This document shows, one piece after another, positions 24,980-34,512 of a DNA stretch of 64,000 nucleotides (the stretch's first letter is position 1; every line of letters starts with the position of its first letter). A program made the translations under genes and the position numbers. The stretch is from Streptomyces sp. NBC_01283 (GTDB lineage Bacteria > Actinomycetota > Actinomycetes > Streptomycetales > Streptomycetaceae): positions 5,059,001 through 5,123,000 of the forward strand of contig NZ_CP108430.1 of NCBI RefSeq assembly GCF_041435335.1, given 5' to 3'. Under the pieces are notes generated by a model. That model worked only from the letters and a program-made list of their open reading frames with translations, did no database searches and was not told the origin of the DNA.

Positions 24980-25006
24980 CTTGCACTCGTAGGGGTCGAG
25001 TGCTAA
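24980..25006. promoter_or_regulatory. CIRCE element 1 (HrcA operator) with overlapping promoter
   Basis: CTTGCACTC-N9-GAGTGCTAA closely matches the CIRCE consensus TTAGCACTC-N9-GAGTGCTAA. A TTGCAC -35 box (24981-24986) and TAATCA -10 box (25004-25009), 17 bases apart, are embedded in it, so HrcA would block RNA polymerase directly. Confidence 0.85.
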
Positions 25007-25015
25007 TCATTGGGC

Positions 25016-25042
25016 TTAGCACTCTCCGAGTGAGAGTGACAG
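25016..25042. promoter_or_regulatory. CIRCE element 2 (partial)
   Basis: The left arm TTAGCACTC is perfect. After nine bases, the right arm GAGTGACAG keeps only the first five consensus bases. It starts at the predicted transcription start of the groEL promoter. Confidence 0.7.
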
Positions 25043-25062
25043 AACTTGGATCGGGTCGGTGA

Positions 25063-26796
<1,734 letters not shown>

Positions 26797-26837
26797 TCCG
26801 CCTCTGGCTGATCAGCGGTTCATCGCTCCACGCGAAC

Positions 26838-26877
26838 CGAGGGCGGCACTCCTTCTCACGAAGGGGTGCCGCCCTCG
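26838..26877 (+). terminator. Terminator after groEL
   Basis: An 18-bp stem with one mismatch, CGAGGGCGGCACTCCTTC / GAAGGGGTGCCGCCCTCG, with a 4-base loop, 41 bases past the groEL stop. It also lies just beyond the stop of the convergent lipase-like gene. Confidence 0.85.
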
Positions 26878-26895
26878 GGCGTTTCCCGGTGCGGT

Positions 26896-28149
26896 CTAGG
26901 GCAGGCGGTCCAGGATCCAGGTGCAGAGTTCTTCCGTGACCAGGGTGTGGCCCTCGTTGTGGGAGGCGCAGAGGTACTCGTCGAGCTCGCTGTCCCCGGA
27001 GTCCTCCGGGAACGGGTCGTGCAGCTTCTCGTGGGTGTCGATGTCGCGCAGGGCGACCGCGCTCACCGAGGGGACGAAGCAGTGCTCGCGGGTCTCCGCC
27101 TCCGAGCCGAGGCCGATGATCGCGGGGATCTTGTTCAGCTCGTCGGCGAGGATGCCGAAGCCCTCCAGGGTGCCGCCGGGCGCACCGTCGATCTCGGGCA
27201 TGCCCGAGGTGCGGATCTGCGGCTTGCGCAGGGTCACCACGCGGAGCTGGGCGACGAGCTTCTCCTCGCCCGCGGGCTGCGTGTAGAGGTGGGTGCCGGT
27301 GATGCCGAGGCCCTTGCCGCGGAACGCCCGTACGCCGGGGTCGATGCCGTTGGCCACGCCGGTGCGCACGCCGTTGGCGACGCCGATCTTCTTCGGGCGC
27401 CTGGGCCAGCCGCCGACCCGCTCCAGCTCGGCGAGGAACTCGATGCGCTCCTTGTCGGTCTCGGGGGAGTCGTCCCACTCGGAGATGTGCTGCCACAGGA
27501 GCTGGCGCGCCGCCGGGCTGTTCATCTGGTTCGAGAAGGCCGCGTTGAGCCGCCGGATGTAGTGCGCGAACGACTGCAGCGCGATCGGGATCCAGGCGCC
27601 GCGGTGCGGGCTGTCGAAGGAGAAGTACAGCTCGGTCTGGTGGTCGACGTTGTCGTGCTCCATCTTGGCGAGCGCGTACCGCGTGACCAGGCCGCCCATG
27701 CTGAAGCCGCCGACGGTCAGCGGGTGGTTGCCGACGCGCCGCGCGATCGCCTCCTGGATCGCCGACCGTGCGGCCCTGGCGTTGTCCAGGATCGAGGCGC
27801 TGCGCTCGTCGAAGCCGAGCAGGATGACGTCGTAACCGCGCTGCCGCAGCTCGGTGAGGAACGGGTACGGGCCCCGCTCAAGGATCTCCCACGAGAAGTC
27901 CAGGTCGCTCGGCCCGCTGTTGAAGCCGTCGCCCAGGATCACCGGCTTGGTGAGCCCGCGCCCGGGGTCCGCGAGATACACCCAGGCCCTGCCCTCCGGC
28001 AGCGTCCACTCCTGGTCCGGCTCGGGCGCGGCGGCGGGGGCTTCCCTGGCCTCCCTCGGGCCGGGCGCCAGCGTGATGTTGGCCGCGGCCCCGAGAGCCT
28101 CCGCGATCTGCTGTTCGTCGGGCTCGTTCGGCTCGTTGAACTCGGTCAT
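26896..28149 (-). CDS. Alpha/beta-hydrolase lipase-like protein
   Basis: A 417-residue protein starting MTEFNEPNEPDEQQIAEAL. After an acidic, Ala/Pro-rich N-terminal stretch it has a hydrolase core. PVILGDGFNSGPSDLDF is near residue 70, DVILLGFDERSASILDNARA near 110, and the nucleophile elbow GGFSMGGLVTRYALAKME near 142, a GxSxG serine motif as in PGAP1/DUF676-type lipases. The family opening and FDSPHRGAWIPIALQS support a lipase or esterase. No signal peptide is seen, so it may be cytoplasmic. It converges on groEL. The 285 bases upstream to the Uma2 gene hold no supported gene. Confidence 0.75.
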   Translation of the reverse strand: MTEFNEPNEPDEQQIAEALGAAANITLAPGPREAREAPAAAPEPDQEWTLPEGRAWVYLADPGRGLTKPVILGDGFNSGPSDLDFSWEILERGPYPFLTELRQRGYDVILLGFDERSASILDNARAARSAIQEAIARRVGNHPLTVGGFSMGGLVTRYALAKMEHDNVDHQTELYFSFDSPHRGAWIPIALQSFAHYIRRLNAAFSNQMNSPAARQLLWQHISEWDDSPETDKERIEFLAELERVGGWPRRPKKIGVANGVRTGVANGIDPGVRAFRGKGLGITGTHLYTQPAGEEKLVAQLRVVTLRKPQIRTSGMPEIDGAPGGTLEGFGILADELNKIPAIIGLGSEAETREHCFVPSVSAVALRDIDTHEKLHDPFPEDSGDSELDEYLCASHNEGHTLVTEELCTWILDRLP

Positions 28150-28434
28150 GAAGGGTCCCCTCCGGTTGTGCGTCTTCGATGACGGCAGGTGCCATCCTCG
28201 ATACGCGCGGTAGGCGCCGAAAGACGGCAACCGTGATTCACCGGGCGGGCGGGGGCCTTTCGGACAACGGGCAGTTGGCCGCTTTCGCCCGTGCCGTACG
28301 GGGGCGGGAGCCGCCGGGCCTGGGTAGGGGATGCGCGGCTGTGACGGGTGTGCCGGGGTGGTGCTCGACTCGGTCAGCTTTGGCCGACGCGGGGCGCGGA
28401 AGTATGTCCCGAAGGCGACGGGACCCGCCTGGGG

Positions 28435-29011
28435 TCAGTCGACGTAGTCCTTGAGCCTTTCGGTTTCGAGGGTGAGGGCCACGGGGGCGGGGATGTGGAC
28501 AGCGGAGCCGTAGCGGTAGGGCCGGCGGCTCTGGTAGATGCCGTTCTCCGGCGAGCTGTACACGACGACGGAGTGCTTTTCGCGGTCGATGAGCAGGTAG
28601 ACGGGGATGCCGACGTAGGCGTAGGCGCGCGGCCTGTCCTGGCGGTCGCGGCGATCGGTGTCCCGGTCGCGGGAGGTCACCTCGACGGCCACCAGCACGC
28701 CGTTGGGAGAAGCCCATTCGCCTTGTCCGGCGAAGTAGCCGACGGGGGCCAGGGTGCCGTCCGGTCTGATGCAACCCTTCCGGTACGTGTCGACCCGCAG
28801 TCCCTGTTCCACGTACAGGGCGAGTTCGGGGCGCTGCATCATGCACTGACGGAGCACCCACATGATGATCTCGCCGTGGTCGCCGTCCGGCACGTGCTTG
28901 ACCTCTAGCTTTCCGTTGATGAGTTCAAGCGTGACTCTCGGGGGCCACGCGGGCGAGCTCCTCGAAGTCCTCGACGGACATCTGCGGGCGTTCATCGGTG
29001 CCAGGGGTCAT
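28435..29011 (-). pseudogene. Uma2-family endonuclease-fold gene with a frameshift
   Basis: The normal start is present: ATG at 29011 behind an AGGAGG site, reading MTPGTDERPQMSVEDFEELA and then RVAPES before a stop near 28925. The rest of the protein continues in another frame from VTLELINGKLEVKHVPDGDH to the C-terminus LETERLKDYVD at 28435. The break is near 28940, where one extra base (or two missing) shifts the frame. Uma2 proteins have a PD-(D/E)XK nuclease fold, and VLVAVEVTSRDRDTDRRD holds part of that site. The gene may be inactive, subject to +1 frameshifting at the CCCCCG run, or affected by a sequencing error. Confidence 0.75.
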
Positions 29012-29070
29012 GGTGGTGCCTCCTCCCTCCCACCGTGCCCCGGCCGTATGCCGTCGGACCGTTGGGGCGG

Positions 29071-29937
29071 TCATACGTGTGTCCTTTCCTGGGGGCGACG
29101 GGCGGCGGCGCGTGCCGCTGCCGCGTGGGAGTGGACCGTTGCGGGTGGCAGGAGCGCCTCGCGGCGTGGGGCGGGTTCGCCCCGGCACGGGCCGCACAGG
29201 CCGCCGGGCAGGGCTTCGGGGCGGCCGGGTGTTCCGCATCTGCCGCACTCCAGGACACGGAGGGCGGGGCGGGGGGTCGGTTCCGGAGGGAGCTTCGTCG
29301 TGAGGCGGTTGCGGATGAGGGCCGCCGGGCTGTGGACGGGGGTGGGGAGCCCTGCGGTCAGGGCGTGGAGTACGTCCGGCTCCGTGGCGCCGCGCGTGAA
29401 CCACTCGGAGACCTGCGGTTCCAGGGCGATGCAGTCCGCGTACGAGAGGGACAGGGCGGGAGCCGTGCGGCCGAGAGCCGCGAGGAGGATGAATGCGCGG
29501 CTGCGGGTGGGATGCCGGGGTCTCTCCGGGTCCGCATCCGGCACGTCGCCACGCGTGAAGGCCGCCCACCACGCGTCGTCCCGCGCGGTCCGGGAGAACC
29601 ACGTTCGAGTGACCCAGCGGGCGCTGCCCGCCCCGTGCACGTGTTCCCTGCCGCGACGCAAGTGCCCTGCCGCCTGAATCCTGTTGAGGGCGGTACGGAG
29701 GGCGCACTGGCCGTACGGGAGGTGCTTGGCCAGGGTCTTTACGGAGATGTCCGCACCGTCGGGGAGCCGGTCGAGGATGGCGGCGATGGCCGCCTCGCGG
29801 GGCGGGAGATGGCGGAAGTCGTGGTTCGTACGGGGGAGTTGTTCGGGTGCCGAACGCTTTCCGTAGCCCGGATTGGCGAGGGGGTGGGGAGTCGCGTGCG
29901 TCGGGCGCACGGCAGCACTAAGCTGGATGGCATCCAT
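29071..29937 (-). CDS. Helix-turn-helix protein with C-terminal zinc ribbon
   Basis: A 288-residue protein. A winged-helix-like region (REAAIAAILDRLPDGADISV, then LAKHLPYGQCALRTALNRIQ) spans about residues 47-90, with a basic wing (HLRRGREHVHG). The middle region carries DDAWWAAFTRGD. Near the C-terminus a CxxC-type cluster, CGRCGTPGRPEALPGGLCG, looks like a zinc ribbon. It is probably a DNA-binding regulator of a type common in Streptomyces accessory regions; target and ligand are unknown. Neighbours are a broken Uma2 gene and a WhiJ-like locus. Confidence 0.6.
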   Translation of the reverse strand: MDAIQLSAAVRPTHATPHPLANPGYGKRSAPEQLPRTNHDFRHLPPREAAIAAILDRLPDGADISVKTLAKHLPYGQCALRTALNRIQAAGHLRRGREHVHGAGSARWVTRTWFSRTARDDAWWAAFTRGDVPDADPERPRHPTRSRAFILLAALGRTAPALSLSYADCIALEPQVSEWFTRGATEPDVLHALTAGLPTPVHSPAALIRNRLTTKLPPEPTPRPALRVLECGRCGTPGRPEALPGGLCGPCRGEPAPRREALLPPATVHSHAAAARAAARRPQERTHV

Positions 29938-29971
29938 ATGGATCGAACTTTTCCTTCGATCTTGTTGGGCA

Positions 29972-30007
29972 GACCCCCGGAGGTGTTGTCAGCACCTGGC
30001 GGGGGTC
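29972..30007 (-). terminator. Hairpin downstream of the DUF397 gene
   Basis: GACCCCCG pairs with CGGGGGTC, and an inner GGTG pairs with CACC, giving a 36-base cruciform. It lies between the DUF397 stop and the HTH gene start on the minus strand. Confidence 0.5.
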
Positions 30008-30093
30008 GTTCGTTATTCGGGCACGCTAGAGCGTTGTCACGCTGCGTGGCAAGTCGCCTTCCGAAAGTGATCGTGTCCGCCAACTCCAAGGGA

Positions 30094-30120
30094 GGGAGGG
30101 CGGGTTGAGGCCCGCCTCCC
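30094..30120 (-). terminator. GC hairpin just after the DUF397 gene
   Basis: GGGAGGGCGGG and CCCGCCTCCC pair with one bulge around a 5-base loop, 46 bases past the DUF397 stop. Confidence 0.45.
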
Positions 30121-30165
30121 GTTCCTTGAAAAGGGGGCTCGGCGCTGGTCGCTTGAGCCCCGGAG

Positions 30166-30438
30166 TCAGTTGGCCTTGAGATCCGCGAGGAAAGCGGACC
30201 AGGCCGTGGACCGGAACACGAGCTTCGGGCCGGTGGGGTTCTTGGAGTCGCGGACGGGGACGAGGTGCGGGTGCCCGTCGGCTACTTCGAGGCAGTCGCC
30301 GCTGCTGGCGTCGCTGTGGGTGGACTTGCGCCAGTGGGCCATCTCCAGGCAGTCACTACCGCTGCCGCCGCTGTAGCTCGACTTGTGCCAGACCGCCGTG
30401 CTCAGGTCGTACTCGTACTCACGGGTGCAGTTCTCCAT
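30166..30438 (-). CDS. DUF397 small protein
   Basis: A 90-residue protein with two copies of the DUF397 core: AVWHKSSYSGGSGSDCLEMA near residue 15 and HWRKSTHSDASSGDCLEVAD near 35, then VRDSKNPTGPKLVF and a WSAFLADLK ending. DUF397 proteins are almost always encoded next to an XRE regulator with a DUF5753 domain, as at whiJ and abaA-like loci, where the pair influences development and antibiotic production. Its start overlaps the regulator gene by 20 bases, so the pair is coupled. Confidence 0.88.
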   Translation of the reverse strand: MENCTREYEYDLSTAVWHKSSYSGGSGSDCLEMAHWRKSTHSDASSGDCLEVADGHPHLVPVRDSKNPTGPKLVFRSTAWSAFLADLKAN

Positions 30439-31282
30439 ACTCGTAATCCTGCGCTACCGACTCGATCAGGGCCAGTGACTCCCGTGGGGGGAGGGCTGTG
30501 GCCTGGAGGAGATTGAGCATCAGGGTGTGACGAGCGACTGTGACTGGATCGTCGAGGAGCCTTCCCATGTCCGGCCCTTCAACGAAGCAGAGCGGGGGTG
30601 CGTCGGTGAACTCCATGAGCCTCAGAGTTCCGGCCATCGCCGCGTGCGCCCCAGCGCCGAACGGCAGCACCTGCATGATGATCCGGTGTTCACGCGCGAG
30701 GCCCGCCATGTGGCGAAGCGCCTCCGTCATCACAGCACCGCCGCCGACCGCCCGTCTGAGGGCCGCCTCGTCAACAATCACCCACAACAACGGCGTTGTT
30801 GGGTCGTCGAGGAGACGGGCACGTTCGAGCCGCACCTCCACCTGGGCGTCGATCACGTCGTCCGTCGCCGTCGGGTGGTAGGCGCGGAACACCTCTGTCG
30901 CGTACGCCTTCGTCTGAAGCAATCCCGGGATCAGCAAGGCCGCGTACTGCTTGATGGCCGTCGCGACCGCCTCAGCCTCAGCCGCCTCAGCGAAGTGATC
31001 CGGATACTTCGACTTGGCGACCGCCTTGCAGTTGCGGGCGAAGAAGCCCCCCGTATCGAGGACCTCGTCGAAGTGCTGGGCGTACTCCAGGTGCATCCGG
31101 CGCGTGCCGGCCTCCAGTTGGCCGATGAAGGAGCCGCTGACGAACAGGGGCGCGCCGAGGGCCTCCTGGCTGATCCCCTTCCGTTCGCGGGCGTGGCGCA
31201 GTTCGCATCCGAGGAGGGCGCGGGGGTTCGAGGAGGGGTCGAGGTCCTTGGGGCGCGTCACGGGCAACTCCTCATCCAACAA
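30419..31282 (-). CDS. XRE-family regulator with DUF5753 domain (WhiJ-like)
   Basis: A 287-residue protein. An XRE helix-turn-helix spans about residues 24-80 (LRHARERKGISQEALGAPLF, then GSFIGQLEAGTRRM). The DUF5753 ligand-like domain follows from about residue 95 (YAALLIPGLLQTKAYATEVF, then AHAAMAGTLRLMEF). Paralogues such as WhiJ repress development until relieved by a DUF397 partner; the mechanism is only partly known. The start may be the ATG at 31282 or an internal GTG. A near-perfect inverted repeat lies in the divergent promoter upstream. Confidence 0.88.
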   Translation of the reverse strand: MLDEELPVTRPKDLDPSSNPRALLGCELRHARERKGISQEALGAPLFVSGSFIGQLEAGTRRMHLEYAQHFDEVLDTGGFFARNCKAVAKSKYPDHFAEAAEAEAVATAIKQYAALLIPGLLQTKAYATEVFRAYHPTATDDVIDAQVEVRLERARLLDDPTTPLLWVIVDEAALRRAVGGGAVMTEALRHMAGLAREHRIIMQVLPFGAGAHAAMAGTLRLMEFTDAPPLCFVEGPDMGRLLDDPVTVARHTLMLNLLQATALPPRESLALIESVAQDYEYGELHP

Positions 31283-31330
31283 GGCCGTTTGTTGGGACGT
31301 GGTTGCTTCTCAGGGTACGCAGCGCCGGAC

Positions 31331-31361
31331 ACGCTGGGTGATGAAACGCAATACCCAGTGT
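31331..31361. promoter_or_regulatory. Inverted repeat in the WhiJ-like divergent promoter
   Basis: ACGCTGGGT and ACCCAGTGT form a 9-bp inverted repeat with one mismatch and 13 bases between arms. It lies 49 bases upstream of the regulator and 15 bases upstream of the small gene on the plus strand, a good place for autoregulation. Confidence 0.5.
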
Positions 31362-31375
31362 GAAAGGCGGAGGTC

Positions 31376-31591
31376 ATGGCGCTGACGGCGGAGGAACGGG
31401 TGCGGGCGGCGGAGGAGGCCGTGCGGCAGTTGAGATCGGGGCTCGAAGAAGTCGGCGTCACGCTGCCGTCGCTGCGGATGGACCCGCTGACGGCGGCGGC
31501 GGAAGGAGCCCTGCCGCTGGTGGAGTTGGGGCGCTGCAACCTCGACACGGCGCTGCGGCTGGCCGCCGTTCTTGAGAGTGGGGCGAGGTGA
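31376..31591 (+). CDS. Small conserved hypothetical protein
   Basis: A 71-residue helical protein (MALTAEERVRAAEEAVRQLR, then LPLVELGRCNLDTALRLAAV). A GGCGGAGG ribosome site precedes the ATG. It is translated divergently from the WhiJ-like regulator, and its stop overlaps the next start. I do not recognise a domain. Small helical proteins of this kind are frequent beside XRE/DUF397 pairs, so it may belong to that system. Confidence 0.65.
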   Translation: MALTAEERVRAAEEAVRQLRSGLEEVGVTLPSLRMDPLTAAAEGALPLVELGRCNLDTALRLAAVLESGAR

Positions 31592-31812
31592 ACGGCGACC
31601 CGAGTGTGCCGGAGGCGGGGACGTACGCCGTCGACTACCGGGACGGCAGCGTCGGGCAGGTGATGGGGTGCGAGGGCGGGCTCGTGCATCTCAGGCCGCT
31701 CGGCGGGGGCCGGGAGTGGGACTGCCCGCCGGAGTCCCTCGGGCAGGCCCCGCCGGGCGAAGTGCTGCGGGAGAAGGTGAGGCGGCTCAACCGGGAGCGG
31801 CGGCTGCCGTGA
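31588..31812 (+). CDS. Small conserved hypothetical protein
   Basis: A 74-residue protein starting at a GTG that overlaps the previous stop (GTGA), so the two genes are coupled. It reads like a small beta-barrel (GTYAVDYRDGSVGQVMGCEG, then LVHLRPLGGGREWDCPPESL) with a basic tail REKVRRLNRERRLP. No function can be assigned. It converges on the polysaccharide deacetylase gene. Confidence 0.65.
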   Translation: MNGDPSVPEAGTYAVDYRDGSVGQVMGCEGGLVHLRPLGGGREWDCPPESLGQAPPGEVLREKVRRLNRERRLP

Positions 31813-31845
31813 ACGCGGGGCCGGGGACGGGGCCGGAGGCAGGGA

Positions 31846-32604
31846 TCAGCGGACCGGGAAGCCGAACTCGTAACCCTGCTGCTTGAGCTGGGGAATGAGG
31901 CGGCGCAGGGACTCGACGGTCTGGGTGCGGTCGCCGCCGGCGTCGTGGAAGAGGAGGGTCGGCCCGTTGGGCAGTTCTCGCTGGACCGTGGCGACGATGG
32001 CGTCCGTGCCCGGACGCTCGAAGTCCTTGGTGTCCACGTTCCAGCCCAGCGGGCGCATGCCGTGGGAAGCGGCGAGCTTGCGGCTGTAGGGGGTGAACGC
32101 CCCGCCGGGGGCGCGGTAGTACATCGGCCGTACGCCCCCGGACGCCTTGGTGATCATGCGCTCGGCGTCGACTATCTGCTTCGACTGGTAGGCGTGGGTG
32201 TCCTTGTCCATGGCGGTGTTGTGCGAGACGGAGTGGTCGCACAGGCGGTGCCCGGCGGCGACGACCTTCTTCACCATGTCCGGGTGCGCCTCGGCCTGCG
32301 TGCCCACCATGCAGAACGTGGCCTTCACGTCGTACTCCTTGAGCACGGCGAGTACTTGAGGGGTCCAGACGGGGTCGGGGCCGTCGTCGATGGTGAGGTT
32401 GACGCCGCGCTTCCCCTTATCCGAGGAGTGCGCGATGGTCGCCGCGACGGGCTTGACGGCGCTCGGCTTCTTGGCTGCCGGTGCGTCGTCCGAGGTGCCC
32501 GCCTGTGCGCTCCACACGCCCGCGCCGGTGGCGAGCATCGTCACCCCGAGCGCCGCCCCGATCATCTTGCCGTACCAGCCACGCCCGCCGCTGTGCCGTG
32601 CCAT
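31846..32604 (-). CDS. Membrane-anchored polysaccharide deacetylase (NodB domain)
   Basis: A 252-residue protein. An N-terminal membrane anchor or signal (MIGAALGVTMLATGAGVWSA) spans residues 12-31. The NodB domain starts with VNLTIDDGPDPVWTPQVLAV, which has the catalytic Asp and metal Asp. The metal histidines are in LCDHSVSHNTAMD, and PMYYRAPGGAFTPYSRKLA is motif 3. LLFHDAGGDRTQTVESL is motif 5. CE4 enzymes of this type deacetylate peptidoglycan or chitin-like chains outside the cell. It has a lone promoter; a Uma2 remnant lies in the 265-base upstream gap. Confidence 0.9.
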   Translation of the reverse strand: MARHSGGRGWYGKMIGAALGVTMLATGAGVWSAQAGTSDDAPAAKKPSAVKPVAATIAHSSDKGKRGVNLTIDDGPDPVWTPQVLAVLKEYDVKATFCMVGTQAEAHPDMVKKVVAAGHRLCDHSVSHNTAMDKDTHAYQSKQIVDAERMITKASGGVRPMYYRAPGGAFTPYSRKLAASHGMRPLGWNVDTKDFERPGTDAIVATVQRELPNGPTLLFHDAGGDRTQTVESLRRLIPQLKQQGYEFGFPVR

Positions 32605-32768
32605 GTCCGCCCCTTTGCGTCCCGTCCCTCACCGCGCCCCGGTCCCGCGCGGCCACCTGGCATGACGAGGAAAAGGGGGAAGGGGATGCACCGGGGTTGA
32701 GTCCGTTACGGATCACGGACAATTCCGGGGGCGTTCACGGACAACGCGCCGCGAGCGGCGTCCAAAGT

Positions 32769-32873
32769 CAGGGCGAGGGAGCTGAGCACGCCGAGCGGGT
32801 GCCGTTCGGGGAGAGCCTCAAGCTGCCGGATCCGTTCGCGGCGACCGTCGATACCGCCGATTTTCCCGGCTAG
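32769..32873 (+). pseudogene. C-terminal remnant of a Uma2-family gene
   Basis: One plus-strand frame ends ERVPFGESLKLPDPFAATVD followed by TADFPG and a stop at 32873. This resembles the usual Uma2 C-terminus (VPFGxxLxLPxPF...LDT). No matching start or nuclease core precedes it in the 265-base gap, so it is a fragment. A second Uma2 gene, itself frameshifted, lies 3.8 kb away. Confidence 0.45.
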
Positions 32874-34396
32874 ACCGCGGCCGGCGACTTGGCCGGGCCC
32901 TCGGACGTGGTCGGGGCGGGGGAGCCCGCGACGACCTGCTCATGGGCGGTCGTGTCGACGTTGAGTTCCGTCAGCATCTGCTTGCTGAAGCCGAAGAAGT
33001 ACGTCGCGACGAAGCCCACGACATAGCCGACCAGCAGGCCGCCGCCGTAGATCGCGATCGTCAGGCCCAGGCCCTTGTTGCCGTCGAGGAGGGGGAACAG
33101 GGCCCAGCCCGACGGGCCGATCGCCGTGGAGCCGACCTTCTCGCCGATCATCGAGAAGAAGCCGATGAACGCGCCGCCCGCCGCGCCGCCCACGCACGCC
33201 GTGACGAAGGGGCGGCCGAGGGGGAGCGAGACGCCGTAGATGAGGGGCTCACCCACGCCGAGGAAGCCCGCGGGGAGCGCGGACTTGATCGTCGTACGGA
33301 TCGAGGTGTTGTTCTTCAGGCGCTTGTAGACCGCGATCGCGCAGCCGACCTGGCCCGCGCCCGCCATCGCCAGGATGGGGAGCAGGACGGTGAAGCCCTG
33401 CTGCTCGATGAGCGTGGTGTGGATGGGGATCAGGGCCTGGTGCAGGCCCAGCATCACGAGGGGCAGGAAGAGACCGCCGAGGACCAGGCCCGCGAAGGCG
33501 CCGGTGTTGTCCAGGAGCCAGTTCGCCGCCGTGCCGATGCCCGTGGAGACCTCGCCCGCCAGGAACATCAGGCCGAAGATCGTGACCAGGCCCGAGAGGA
33601 GGACGGTGATGGTCGGGGTGACCAAAACGTCCAGGGCCTCCGGAACCCACTTCCGGCACCACTTCTCGATGTACGTGGCGAGGACCGCGGCGCCGAGGGC
33701 GCCCAGCACGCCGCCCTGGCCGGGAGACAGCTTCTGACCGAACGCCTCGATGTTCGCTACGCCCGGGAAGACGATGATCGCCGCGACCGCGCCGCCCAGG
33801 ATCGGCGTACCGCCGAACTCCTTGGCCGTGTTGAAGCCCACGAACACCGCGATCAGCGCCATGAACCCGGAGGCGATCGCCGCGAGCGCCGGGGTGATGC
33901 CCGGCAGCCACTCCAGGTTGATCAACAGGCCGTTGATGCCCGCGATGATGCCGCAGCCGATGAGGGCCGGGATCAGCGGCACGAAGATGTTCGCGATGCG
34001 CCGCAGGAAGAGCTTGAACGGGGTGGCGTTCTTCTCCTTGCGGGCCGCCCTGATCGCCGCTCCCTGATCTGCCAACTCCTCGGCGGTCAGGACGTGCTCG
34101 GGGGCCGCCGCAGGGGCCACTGCCGGAGCCGCCGACCTGCCCTCCTCCACCAGCGCCTCGAACTCGGGGGTGACGCGGGCGACCGTCCCCGGGCCGAGCA
34201 CGATCTGGTACGTGTCGTCCTCGACCACGCCCATCACGGCGGGCAGCGCCTTCAGGGCCTCGTCGTCGACGAGGGAGCGGTCGGCGAGGTTCAGACGCAG
34301 GCGCGTCATGCAGTGGGCGATGGACGTGATGTTCTGGGCGCCGCCGACGAGGGGGAGGATCGCGGCGGCTGTGGCGCGGTTCTTGTCAGTTGCCAT
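32870..34396 (-). CDS. PTS EIIBC transporter, MurNAc/GlcNAc-like (MurP type)
   Basis: A 508-residue sugar permease of the phosphotransferase system. The N-terminal EIIB domain contains the phospho-cysteine in ITSIAHCMTRLRLNLADRS near residue 29. After an Ala/Pro linker, the EIIC domain starts at about residue 130 (FLRRIANIFVPLIPALIGCG) with about ten membrane helices. The glucose-superfamily loop GFLGVGEPLIYGVSLPLGRP is near 385. No EIIA is fused. It follows murQ by 80 bases, so its substrate is probably N-acetylmuramic acid, delivered as MurNAc-6-phosphate. EI, HPr and a EIIA (Crr) must come from elsewhere. Confidence 0.85.
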   Translation of the reverse strand: MATDKNRATAAAILPLVGGAQNITSIAHCMTRLRLNLADRSLVDDEALKALPAVMGVVEDDTYQIVLGPGTVARVTPEFEALVEEGRSAAPAVAPAAAPEHVLTAEELADQGAAIRAARKEKNATPFKLFLRRIANIFVPLIPALIGCGIIAGINGLLINLEWLPGITPALAAIASGFMALIAVFVGFNTAKEFGGTPILGGAVAAIIVFPGVANIEAFGQKLSPGQGGVLGALGAAVLATYIEKWCRKWVPEALDVLVTPTITVLLSGLVTIFGLMFLAGEVSTGIGTAANWLLDNTGAFAGLVLGGLFLPLVMLGLHQALIPIHTTLIEQQGFTVLLPILAMAGAGQVGCAIAVYKRLKNNTSIRTTIKSALPAGFLGVGEPLIYGVSLPLGRPFVTACVGGAAGGAFIGFFSMIGEKVGSTAIGPSGWALFPLLDGNKGLGLTIAIYGGGLLVGYVVGFVATYFFGFSKQMLTELNVDTTAHEQVVAGSPAPTTSEGPAKSPAAV

Positions 34397-34451
34397 GTGC
34401 GGGGTGCCTTGCTGTGCGTGCGGGTGGCGCTGTTCTTCCAGCGGCTGGGAG

Positions 34452-34512
34452 AGGTGGGTCAGGTGGGTCAGGTGGGTCAGGTGGTGCTTGTGGTGCTTGT
34501 GGTGCTGGTGGT
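34452..34512. repeat. 9-bp tandem repeats across the murQ stop
   Basis: AGGTGGGTC occurs three times in a row, then degenerate GGTGCTTGT-type units continue. The murQ stop (34477-34479) falls inside the array, and the array reads as a Thr/Ser tail of MurQ. Confidence 0.8.

Noticed and set aside
28925..29707. A 260-residue minus-strand open frame
   Set aside because: Only its last 24 codons are the genuine 5' end of the frameshifted Uma2 gene; the rest is a shadow of the HTH/zinc-ribbon gene.
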